Part shown: positions 46,177 through 54,530 of the stretch, one piece after another
How the letters are laid out: each line of letters starts with the position of its first letter
Numbering within the stretch: position 1 is the stretch's first letter
Notes under the pieces: model-generated
Seen by the model: the letters and a program-made list of their open reading frames with translations, nothing else
The model's database searches: none
What the model was told of the DNA's origin: nothing
Made by a program: the position numbers and the translations under genes
DNA from: Burkholderiales bacterium 67-32
GTDB lineage: Bacteria; Pseudomonadota; Gammaproteobacteria; Burkholderiales; Burkholderiaceae_B
Reading direction: 5' to 3'
DNA: 64,000 nt
Assembly: GCA_001898625.1 (NCBI GenBank)
Contig: MKUP01000022.1
Location: forward strand, 186,001 to 250,000

Positions 46177-48170
46177 TGGGTGCCGTCGACGCCTTCATCC
46201 GCTCGATCCAGGACGCGATACGTCCGGACGATCGTGGATCGATCTCGGAGTGGGCCGCCAAGTATCGCATCTTGCCACCCGATACCCCGGAGCCGGGCCC
46301 ATGGAGGAACGAGCGTACGCCGTGCCTGGTCGAGATCATGGACACGCTGTCACCCGCCAGCGGGTACACCGAGGTCTGGCTCAAGAAGGGCCACCAGCTC
46401 GGCGGTTCGGCCTTGGGTGAGAACTTCATCGGCCACGCCATCACCAGCGCGGCCGGCAACATCCTCGGGGTGTTCGCGACGATCGATGACGCGAACAAAT
46501 GGAACCTGTCACGTTTCGAGCCCATGCGGACCGCGACGCCGGCCTTGCGCCGCGCGGTCAAGGATCGCGATGTCAAGGGCAGCGACAACACGCAGCGGCG
46601 CAAGAAGTTTCCGGGCGGGATGCTGCAGCTGGTCGGCTCGAACCGCGCCGGGGGGCTGAAGTCGTCCACGATCCGCTATGTTCTGCTGGAGGAGGTCGAC
46701 GAGTACCCACGCGACGTGGCCAAGCAGGGCGCCGTCCCCGAGCTTGCGCGCAACCGCACATCCAATTTTGGGAGCAAGGCGCGGATCTTCGGCAACAGCA
46801 CGCCCACCATCGAGGGCGCGAGCGAGATCGACGGTCAGTTCAATCGTGGCGACCAGCGGTATTACATGCCGCCGTGTCCTGCGTGTGGCCACCGCCAACG
46901 GCTGCTGTGGGAAAACTTCCGATGGGTGGATTCCGACCCCACGACTGTAGGTTGCGCGTGTGTTGGCTGTGGCATCGTCTCGAAAGAGCATGAGTGGAAG
47001 CGGCTCTTTACCCCGGATATGTGGGTAAAGACCGCGAAAGGGCAGCCGGGCGTGGCGAGTTTCCACATGCCGAGTCTTCTGGCGCCTCTCGGTTGGCGGT
47101 CATGGGTTGACCTGGTCGTGGACTGGCTGGAGGCACAAGGCAATCCGATCAAGCTGAAACGGTTCATCAACAACGAACTGGCCGAGTGTTGGCAGGAGCA
47201 GACGGACCGGGTGCAGTGGGAGGTGTTGAAAGAGCGCGCCGAGCCGTATGCACTGCGCGCGGTGCCGCGTGGGTATTACGTACTCACCCTCGGCGTGGAC
47301 ACGCAGGACACATGGTTGGCCGCTCAACTTGTCGCCTGGGGCCGAGGTGAGCGGGCGTTGGTGCTGGACTACTTCGAAATCCACGGCGACCTGACGCTCG
47401 ATCCGTCGAATCCGGACAGTCCCTGGTTCAAGTTGGATGCGTACCGTCACCAGGCATTCCGCAACGAATTCGGCATCGACCTGCGGGTCAGCATGACGGC
47501 GGTCGATACGGGTGGCCTGCATACGCATACGGTCTACAACTATTGCCGCGCCCGCCGGCATGACAGCGTGATTGCGATCAAGGGGGATCGCCCTGGCAAA
47601 CCCATTCTGGGACGGTCCAGCCGACAAGATGTCAAGAACGGCAAGGGCGACATCATGAAGAACGGTGTGCAGCTTTGGTTCGTGGGCGGCGATACGGCGA
47701 AGTCGTCCTTGTTCGCACGAATGGACGCGGACGAAGAAGCGGGGCGGGTCGGCGCCGATCGCCTCTTGCGCTTTAGCACGCAGTTGCCCGACATCTATTT
47801 CAAGGGGTTGACCGCGGAGGTATACAAGGTCGAGCTGGGCCGGTGGGAAAAGTTGGCCGGGCGCCGCAACGAGTCGCTGGACACGCTGGTCTATGCCTAT
47901 GCCGCGGCCTGCCATCCGACCGTGCGTATCCATACGGCACGCGTGGCCGAGTGGGACGAGCTCGAGCGGCTGCTGGAGCCGCGCCACCGCGATCTATTCG
48001 GTGGGGTGCCGCCGGCGGCTGAAGTAGCTCCTGCGGCGGCGCCGGTGGTACCTGTGTCACCCGCTCCTGTCACCAGTCCCGTGCAGACGTCTGCACGAGA
48101 CGAGGAGCTGGAAACCGTCACGGCCGGCGACGATGGCTGGCTTTCGAACACCGACAACTGGCTGAACTGA
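46176..48170 (+). CDS. phage terminase large subunit (GpA family)
   Basis: EWAAKYRILPPDTPEPGPWRNERTPCLVEIMD...VLLEEVDEYPRD...CPACGHRQ. Confidence 0.93.
   Translation: MGAVDAFIRSIQDAIRPDDRGSISEWAAKYRILPPDTPEPGPWRNERTPCLVEIMDTLSPASGYTEVWLKKGHQLGGSALGENFIGHAITSAAGNILGVFATIDDANKWNLSRFEPMRTATPALRRAVKDRDVKGSDNTQRRKKFPGGMLQLVGSNRAGGLKSSTIRYVLLEEVDEYPRDVAKQGAVPELARNRTSNFGSKARIFGNSTPTIEGASEIDGQFNRGDQRYYMPPCPACGHRQRLLWENFRWVDSDPTTVGCACVGCGIVSKEHEWKRLFTPDMWVKTAKGQPGVASFHMPSLLAPLGWRSWVDLVVDWLEAQGNPIKLKRFINNELAECWQEQTDRVQWEVLKERAEPYALRAVPRGYYVLTLGVDTQDTWLAAQLVAWGRGERALVLDYFEIHGDLTLDPSNPDSPWFKLDAYRHQAFRNEFGIDLRVSMTAVDTGGLHTHTVYNYCRARRHDSVIAIKGDRPGKPILGRSSRQDVKNGKGDIMKNGVQLWFVGGDTAKSSLFARMDADEEAGRVGADRLLRFSTQLPDIYFKGLTAEVYKVELGRWEKLAGRRNESLDTLVYAYAAACHPTVRIHTARVAEWDELERLLEPRHRDLFGGVPPAAEVAPAAAPVVPVSPAPVTSPVQTSARDEELETVTAGDDGWLSNTDNWLN
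48081..48096. repeat. 16-bp palindrome copy 2 (candidate parS-like site)
   Basis: GTGCAGACGTCTGCAC, identical to copy 1. Confidence 0.75.
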
Positions 48171-48172
48171 AC

Positions 48173-48385
48173 ATGGCATTCACAAACACACAATTGGCCG
48201 CGCTCGAACGCGCGATCGCCTCGGGCAGCCTAACGGTTGCCTATGACGGCAAGACGGTGACGTACCGGAACATGGACGATCTGATCCGGGCCTACAACTT
48301 CGTGAAGGGTCAGCTCGATGTGGCGGGCGGTTCCGTCGTCACGAACCGCGGGCCGGCCCATCTGGCTGTGTTCGACAGGGGGTAA
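48173..48385 (+). CDS. gpW-like head-tail joining protein
   Basis: MAFTNTQLAALERAIASGSLTVAYDGKTVTYRNMDDLIRAYNFVKGQL. Confidence 0.82.
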   Translation: MAFTNTQLAALERAIASGSLTVAYDGKTVTYRNMDDLIRAYNFVKGQLDVAGGSVVTNRGPAHLAVFDRG

Positions 48386-48386
48386 C

Positions 48387-49847
48387 GTGAACTGGCTCGA
48401 CAGCATGATCGGGTATCTCAGCCCGGCCACCGGCGCCCGTCGCATCCATGCTCGCATCGCGATGGACATGGCGCGCTCGTACGACGCCGGACGGCGCGGC
48501 CGACGCACGGCGAACTGGCGCGCCGGCGGAGGCAGCGCCAATGCCGAGATTCTTCCGGACTTGCAGACTGTCCGGAACCGGTGTCGCGACATGGTCCGGA
48601 ACAACGAGTATGCAGCCAAGGCGCTCGACACAATGGTCGGCGATCTGGTCGGTACCGGCATCGTGGCAAGGGCCGCCGATCAACAGGTTTGGATGGACTG
48701 GTGTGACTACTGCGATGCGGACGAGCAGCTCGATTTCAATGGGTTGATCGAGCTGCTGGTGCGGGGCCGCAAGGAGGTCGGTGAGGGCCTGGTACGGTTC
48801 CGGCCTCGGCGCCCAGAGGACGGTCTGGCCGTGCCTCTGCAGGTGCAGGTGCTGGAGGCGGATCACCTCGACAGCTACAAGACGGGTCCCTTGTCCAATG
48901 GGAATTTCGTGATCGCCGGCGTAGAGTTCGATCAACTCGGCCGCCGGCGGGCGTATTGGCTCTATCCGGTTCATCCTGGCGAGGTCGCCAGCTATCGGGT
49001 GAGATCCCTCGAGAGCAAGCGGGTTCCTGCGGAAGATGTCATCCACTACTACCGCAAGCGGCGCGCCTCTCAGGTGCGGGGTATGGCGGAGATGGCGGTG
49101 GCGCTCATGCGCTTGCGCGACCTGGCGGACTACGAGCAGGCGGAACTCGTTCGAAAGAAAATCGAGGCTTGCTTCGTGGCGTTCGTTCGGACGGATGACT
49201 CAAGCCAGACGCTCGGCGGCAATGTGGACCTCGGCGACAAGCGCCGCAAGCCTGGGGAGGAGAAAGTCTCGCCCGGGATGATCAAGTATTTGAGTGGCGC
49301 CGATGGCGTGGAGTTTGGCTCGCCGGCGTCCTCGGGCGGATATGGGGAGTACACCCGCTCGCAGCTCTACGCGGTTTCGGCGGGCACCGGCGTCATGTAC
49401 TCGTCCATGACGGGGGACCACTCGCAAGCCAACTACTCGAGCATGCGGTCGGCCAACATGGACTATCGCAAGTTGATCGCCCAGGAACAATGGTTGGCAC
49501 TCGTGCCAATGGTGCTCAATCGTGTGGCTGCCCGGGTCCAGGCCGCCGCAGTGCTGGCCGGCGTGCAGAAAGCGCGGCCGCAGCGCTATGAATGGGCCAT
49601 GCCGAAGGTGGACCTAGTGGATCCGCTGAAAGACATCATGGCGACGAAAGAGGGGTTGCGCGGCGGTCTGCAGTCGCTCTCCGCGGCGATCCGCGAGCGT
49701 GGCGACGATCCCGGTGCGGTATTCCGGGAGATCGCTGACGAGCGGGCCCGCCTCAAGGAACTCGGCATTCTGTCGGACGCCGATCCTGCGGTCAGCGACA
49801 AGCTGATCCCCCCGGAAGTGGTGGCCGAGCTGCTCGGCGCCAAGTAG
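48387..49847 (+). CDS. phage portal protein (lambda gpB family)
   Basis: NWLDSMIGYLSPATGARRIHARIAMDMARSYDAGRRGRRTANWR...GGYGEYTRSQLYAVSAGTGVMYSSMTGDHSQANYSSMRSANMDYRKL. Confidence 0.92.
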   Translation: MNWLDSMIGYLSPATGARRIHARIAMDMARSYDAGRRGRRTANWRAGGGSANAEILPDLQTVRNRCRDMVRNNEYAAKALDTMVGDLVGTGIVARAADQQVWMDWCDYCDADEQLDFNGLIELLVRGRKEVGEGLVRFRPRRPEDGLAVPLQVQVLEADHLDSYKTGPLSNGNFVIAGVEFDQLGRRRAYWLYPVHPGEVASYRVRSLESKRVPAEDVIHYYRKRRASQVRGMAEMAVALMRLRDLADYEQAELVRKKIEACFVAFVRTDDSSQTLGGNVDLGDKRRKPGEEKVSPGMIKYLSGADGVEFGSPASSGGYGEYTRSQLYAVSAGTGVMYSSMTGDHSQANYSSMRSANMDYRKLIAQEQWLALVPMVLNRVAARVQAAAVLAGVQKARPQRYEWAMPKVDLVDPLKDIMATKEGLRGGLQSLSAAIRERGDDPGAVFREIADERARLKELGILSDADPAVSDKLIPPEVVAELLGAK

Positions 49848-49869
49848 GCCCGAACATTCCTTCAACACT

Positions 49870-49895
49870 GCCCCGCCGCCGCGGGGCTTTTTTTT
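49870..49895 (+). terminator. intrinsic terminator/attenuator between portal and capsid genes
   Basis: GCCCCGC-CGCC-GCGGGGC followed by TTTTTTTT. Confidence 0.8.
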
Positions 49896-49904
49896 GAGGT
49901 TCCC

Positions 49905-52013
49905 ATGCCCCAGAACACGATAACTCCGGCGGCCCAGCGCCGCGAAACCCAGCAGCTGCCGCTGGGTGCTGTTCCCGGCGTCGAAATACGCGATTTGCCT
50001 TTGCAGACGCGCGTGCAGCCCATCGGCGAGGTCAATGCGGAAACCCGCAGCGCCGAGATGACGTGGACCACCGGGGCTGCGGTGCAGCGATACGACTGGT
50101 GGAACGAGCGGGGCTATCTCGAGGAACTCAGCCTCGATCCCGCACATGTCCGAATGGACCGCTTGCTTTCCGGTCGTGCGCCAATGCTGAACACTCATTC
50201 ACGCTGGCGCCTAAACGATGTTCTGGGCGTTGTCGACGTCGCTGCGCTTGAGCCGGAGCCCACTTGCACGGTTCGCTTCAGCAAGCGGGAGGACGTCGAG
50301 CCCATCTATCAGGACGTCCTCGACCGCATCATCGCCAACGTTTCCGTCGGGTACGCCGTCTACCAGTATGAGCGGATCCCCCCGACGAAAGAGGGCGAGA
50401 TGTGGCGATATCGCGCCATTGACTGGGAGCCGTTCGAGGTGTCCCTCGTTCCCGTGGGAGCTGAAGTCAATAGCGCGGTGCGCGCTGCGGATGGTGCGGA
50501 TTCCGCACCCGAGCAGCAACTGCGCACATATCCCTGCCAGTTTATCGATGTAGTCCGTTCAACGCCGGCAGCCGCTGGCAATTCAACCCAAGAGGAAAGA
50601 GCAATGCCTCCCGAAGACAACACGCAGCAACCGGCGGCCAACACCGGCGCCGCAACCCAGCAGAACGCGGACGCCCAACAGCGGGCCCTCGAGCAAGCCC
50701 GAGTGGAGGGCGGCCGCGCCGAGGCGGAACGGCAGACCGGCATCCGGGAGGCTGTCCGCATGGGCGGCCTCGAGCCTGCCTTCGCGGACGAGCTGATCGG
50801 CCGCGAAGGTATGACCGCCCAAGACGCCGGCCTGGCTGTTCTGCGCGAAATCGCCAAACGCGGCGAAGCCAGTTCGACCCGCTCGGCGGCGGACATCCAG
50901 ACCATCCTGGACGAAACCGATCGTCGCCGGGAAGCGATCGGCGATGCCATCGTCCTGCGGGCCAATCCCCGGGCCGTGACGGACGCACCGCGCCTGGCGG
51001 CGGCGCGGCAGTACCGAGGCATGACTCTGATCGACATGGCACGCGAGGCGATCGAGCTCGCGGGCGGTCGCGCCCGGGGTCTCAGCCGGCGTGAGATTGC
51101 CACCGCCTCGCTCAACCTGGATTCCGATCTGAGGGTGCGGGCCGGCATGCAAAGCACGTCGGATTTCCCGAACATCTTGGCCAACACCGTGCGCCGGACG
51201 CTGCGCCAGGCCTACCAGCTGCAGCCGCGGACCTTCGTGCCGTGGACGCGGATGGCGACCGCCCCCGATTTCAAGGAGGTTGCGCGCACGCAGTTGTCCG
51301 AGTCGACCGTGTTCCAAAAGGTGAAAGAGGGCGGTGAGTACAAGGCGATCACCTTCGGCGATTCGGCTGAGAAATACGCGCTGGGCAAGTACGGCGGCAT
51401 CGTCACGTTGACCTGGGAAACGCTGGTCAACGATGACCTCGGCGCGTTCGATCGCATTCCGTTCGCTCTGGCGGCGGAGGCGGCTGCGCTCGAGGGCGAT
51501 CTGGTGTACGGCATTCTGACCAGCAATCCCGCCATGGCCGATGGAACGGCGCTCTTCCACGCCAATCACGGCAACCTGGCCGCCTCCGGTTCCGCCATCA
51601 GCGATACCGCGCTGACGGCCGGCCGCAGTGCCATGCGCAAGCAAACCGGGATGAAGGGGCGGGTCTTGAACCTGACTCCCAGTTATCTCGTCGTGGGCCC
51701 GGACAAGGAAGGGGAGGCCAACAAATATACGTCGACGCAATTCGTGGCGGCGAAGTCGGTGGACATCAACCCCGCCTACAACACCTCGTTGGAGGTCGTC
51801 GTCGATCCTCGGATCCCCGGCAATGCCTGGCACCTGATTGCGGAGCCGGCGATGGTCGACACGATCGAATATTCCTATCTCGAAGGCGAGGACGGTCTCT
51901 ACACGGAGCAGCGGACCGGATTCGAGGTCGATGGCGTACAGGTCAAGGCCCGCCACGTGTTCGCTGCCAAGGCGATCGACTGGCGCGGCCTTTACAAGAA
52001 CGGCGGCGCCTGA
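49905..52013 (+). CDS. prohead protease/major capsid protein fusion
   Basis: N-terminal prohead-protease-like region (RMDRLLSGRAPMLNTHSRWRLNDVLGVV...IIANVSVGYAVY) plus C-terminal gpT/HK97-like capsid. Confidence 0.88.
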   Translation: MPQNTITPAAQRRETQQLPLGAVPGVEIRDLPLQTRVQPIGEVNAETRSAEMTWTTGAAVQRYDWWNERGYLEELSLDPAHVRMDRLLSGRAPMLNTHSRWRLNDVLGVVDVAALEPEPTCTVRFSKREDVEPIYQDVLDRIIANVSVGYAVYQYERIPPTKEGEMWRYRAIDWEPFEVSLVPVGAEVNSAVRAADGADSAPEQQLRTYPCQFIDVVRSTPAAAGNSTQEERAMPPEDNTQQPAANTGAATQQNADAQQRALEQARVEGGRAEAERQTGIREAVRMGGLEPAFADELIGREGMTAQDAGLAVLREIAKRGEASSTRSAADIQTILDETDRRREAIGDAIVLRANPRAVTDAPRLAAARQYRGMTLIDMAREAIELAGGRARGLSRREIATASLNLDSDLRVRAGMQSTSDFPNILANTVRRTLRQAYQLQPRTFVPWTRMATAPDFKEVARTQLSESTVFQKVKEGGEYKAITFGDSAEKYALGKYGGIVTLTWETLVNDDLGAFDRIPFALAAEAAALEGDLVYGILTSNPAMADGTALFHANHGNLAASGSAISDTALTAGRSAMRKQTGMKGRVLNLTPSYLVVGPDKEGEANKYTSTQFVAAKSVDINPAYNTSLEVVVDPRIPGNAWHLIAEPAMVDTIEYSYLEGEDGLYTEQRTGFEVDGVQVKARHVFAAKAIDWRGLYKNGGA

Positions 52014-52073
52014 CCCTGATTCTGAACCCCGGCGCCGGCAACTCGGCCGGCGCCTTCAATCAAAGGAAATTTC

Positions 52074-52406
52074 ATGCAGAACTTCGTGCAATCGGGCCGG
52101 ACGCTCACGCTGCCGGCGCCCTACGATGTCGCCTCCGGCGGCGCCGTTCTGGTGGGCAAGATTTTCGGTATCGCGGTGACCGACGTGGCGAGCGGCGCGC
52201 AAGGCGAGTTCGATACCGAAGGCGTTTTCACCCTGCCGGTTCTCGGTACCGACACCGCGGCCGTAGGCGCAGTCGCGTACTGGGACGCCACCAACAAGCG
52301 TCTCACGACCACGGCGACCGACAACACGCGGGTAGGCGTCTTCGTCGCCGCGAAGGCCTCCGCCGTGGCGGTGGGGCAGATCAAGGTCGACGCGGTCATC
52401 GCGTAA
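52074..52406 (+). CDS. DUF2190-like capsid decoration protein
   Basis: MQNFVQSGRTLTLPAPYDVASGGAVLVGKIFGIAVTDVASGAQGEFDTEGVFTLP. Confidence 0.85.
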   Translation: MQNFVQSGRTLTLPAPYDVASGGAVLVGKIFGIAVTDVASGAQGEFDTEGVFTLPVLGTDTAAVGAVAYWDATNKRLTTTATDNTRVGVFVAAKASAVAVGQIKVDAVIA

Positions 52407-52714
52407 TGGGCTGGGATCCGTCCGTCTTCAAGGATGAGTTCGTCGCGGCGGGCATTTGGGTGCCTGCCGTGGTGACGATCGGCTCGGTTGTGCACGATCC
52501 GGTCTATGTCGGCTACACGGAGCCGCGCGAGCTGATCCTGGGGGGCGCCGTCATGGCGGCCGGCTACTCGATCGAGTTCGAGGCGGGTGACCTGCCCGGC
52601 CTCGCGCTGCACGACCAGGTCGTGGTGGCGGGGAAGATATTCCGGCTGAGCCAACCTCCTCGGGCGCGGGGCGAGGGGTTCTTCTCGGTCGCGGAGCTGG
52701 AACTGGTGGCATGA
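52406..52714 (+). CDS. head-tail connector-type protein
   Basis: Synteny between decoration protein and tail genes; MGWDPSVFKDEFVAAGIWVP. Confidence 0.65.
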   Translation: MGWDPSVFKDEFVAAGIWVPAVVTIGSVVHDPVYVGYTEPRELILGGAVMAAGYSIEFEAGDLPGLALHDQVVVAGKIFRLSQPPRARGEGFFSVAELELVA

Positions 52715-53151
52715 GCACCGTCACAGAGGAAATTTATCAGGCATGCGTGAGTCGATGGCAGGCGCTCGCGCTGCCCGGTGGCGCGCGGGTGTTCGATCGA
52801 ACGCGGGTCGCGGCTTTCCTGCGCGACAACATGCCGTGCGTGCGGGTCCGGGAAGGTGCGGACCTGCGCGTGGGGCCGCAGAGCGACGACGTGGACGAGC
52901 GGGAGCTCACGCTCATGGCGGAGGTGTTCCTCCACGGCGAGACGCAGGACGCGCTGGCGGATCCGATTCGTCAGGCGCTTGCGCGTGCGTTGTGGGAGGA
53001 GCCGATGCTCGGAGGCCTGTGTCACTGGATCTCCACCGCGGACCGGCCGGCACCGCTCAGCGCGGAAGCGGATGGATTGCAGCAGCAAATCGTGCAGCAC
53101 TTCCGGGTGCGCTATCTCGTCAAGGATTCCGACCTTTCCAGGCCGGATTAA
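52711..53151 (+). CDS. tail completion-type protein
   Basis: Synteny; MSTVTEEIYQACVSRWQALALPGGARVFDRTRVAAFLRDNMPCVRV. Confidence 0.65.
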   Translation: MSTVTEEIYQACVSRWQALALPGGARVFDRTRVAAFLRDNMPCVRVREGADLRVGPQSDDVDERELTLMAEVFLHGETQDALADPIRQALARALWEEPMLGGLCHWISTADRPAPLSAEADGLQQQIVQHFRVRYLVKDSDLSRPD

Positions 53152-53166
53152 CTACAAGGAATTATC

Positions 53167-53901
53167 ATGCGTCAAAAGGCACAGTGGAGTTTCGGCGCCG
53201 GGTCGCTCTATTACAGAAAGGCCGGTGTGACGCCTATCAGGGTGGCAACGTTGCAGGGCGTGGACATCGACATCTCGTTCTCCACGAAAGACCTGGTGGG
53301 CGAACGGACGTTCGCCGAGGCGACCGCCAGGGCGGCGGCAACGATTACCGGGAAGGTGGCGAGCGGTCGCTTCGACGGCAGGGCGGTCGGGCAACTGTTC
53401 TTCAACGAAGAGCCGACGGAGGGCCGTATCGAACTGGTGTCCGAGAAGCGGCTGGCGGTACCGGCGACGACGCCATTTACGGTGAACGTCATCGGGGTCG
53501 GAGAGACGTTCGACAGTGATCTCGGCGTGGTGGACGGCGCGACCGGGGGTTTCTTCGATCGGGTGGACGATGCTGGGGACCTGGTGCCTGGCAAGTACTT
53601 GGTGTCGGGCGGCACGTACACCTTCGACGAGGACGATGCCGGAAAGACGGTGCTCGTCAGTTTCATGCGGGGCGTCTCCGGCGGCTCGACCACCCTCATC
53701 ACCAACCAGATGATGGACATCGCGCCGACGTTCGAACTGGTCAGTGCCGACAGCAAGGGGATGATGATCCAGCTCTACGCCTGCACGTTCAGCAAACTGA
53801 CCCTGCAGCGCAAGAACGACGATTTCCTCATCCCGAACATGGAGTTCGGCGCGTATGCCGACGACATCCGAGGTGTCGGCCGCCTGTCAGGAGTGGTGTG
53901 A
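53167..53901 (+). CDS. phage tail tube protein
   Basis: QKAQWSFGAGSLYYRKAGVTPIRVATLQGVDIDISFSTKDLVGERTFAEATARAAATITGK. Confidence 0.8.
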   Translation: MRQKAQWSFGAGSLYYRKAGVTPIRVATLQGVDIDISFSTKDLVGERTFAEATARAAATITGKVASGRFDGRAVGQLFFNEEPTEGRIELVSEKRLAVPATTPFTVNVIGVGETFDSDLGVVDGATGGFFDRVDDAGDLVPGKYLVSGGTYTFDEDDAGKTVLVSFMRGVSGGSTTLITNQMMDIAPTFELVSADSKGMMIQLYACTFSKLTLQRKNDDFLIPNMEFGAYADDIRGVGRLSGVV

Positions 53902-53902
53902 C

Positions 53903-54259
53903 ATGCGAATCGTCATTCAGTACGAAGGCAAGTCGGTCGAGCTGGAATCGATTGCCACGCCATTGCCCGGGCCCGAGCACATACTGGGAGACGTAAGGCT
54001 GGCGATCCCGGCGGCCTTGTACGTCGACATCCTCGCCTACAACGAGCAAGTCGAGGCCTTGAGTGCGGGATCGCTGGCCGCCTCGGCGTTCGGGCGGGCT
54101 CGGATCCAGCTCATCTACCGCACGCTGCTGCGCAACTGGCCTGAGCTGCCGGAGGGCTGGGTGCGCGCGCACCTGGACATCGAGAACATCGACACGCTAC
54201 AGGCCGCGGTCCTGCGGCAAGGGGTATCGCCGGGGGAGGGGGCGGCGGAGAGCGCCTGA
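53903..54259 (+). CDS. tail assembly chaperone (G-like)
   Basis: Position between tail tube and tape measure; followed by -1-frame ORF. Confidence 0.7.
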   Translation: MRIVIQYEGKSVELESIATPLPGPEHILGDVRLAIPAALYVDILAYNEQVEALSAGSLAASAFGRARIQLIYRTLLRNWPELPEGWVRAHLDIENIDTLQAAVLRQGVSPGEGAAESA

Positions 54260-54282
54260 CCCGAGGGCGCTACCACGAGCTC

Positions 54283-54522
54283 GTGGCGTATCTCTGCATG
54301 TCGTTCGGCTGGTCCTGGGAGTTTGTCGAGGGGCGGCTCGACCAGGATTGGCTGGGCGACATGAATCGGTCTCTCCGCCGACATCCGCCGGTCCATCTCC
54401 TGGTCCGCTCGCTCTTCCAGGTCGAGGAAGGGGAGGACGAGCCGGATGCCCCCGAGGATGACGACGCCCGCCGTTCACAGTTCATCGAGGCATTCCGAGG
54501 CCTCGGCGGCACTCTTCACTGA
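54283..54522 (+). CDS. tail assembly chaperone -1-frame extension (T-like)
   Basis: -1 frame relative to the upstream ORF, open from the G-run; RGRYHELVAYLCMSFGWSWEFVEGRL. Confidence 0.6.
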   Translation: MAYLCMSFGWSWEFVEGRLDQDWLGDMNRSLRRHPPVHLLVRSLFQVEEGEDEPDAPEDDDARRSQFIEAFRGLGGTLH

Positions 54523-54530
54523 TCGAGATC

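Noticed and set aside
50583-51956. 457-aa minus-strand ORF opposite the capsid gene
   Set aside because: Antisense artefact
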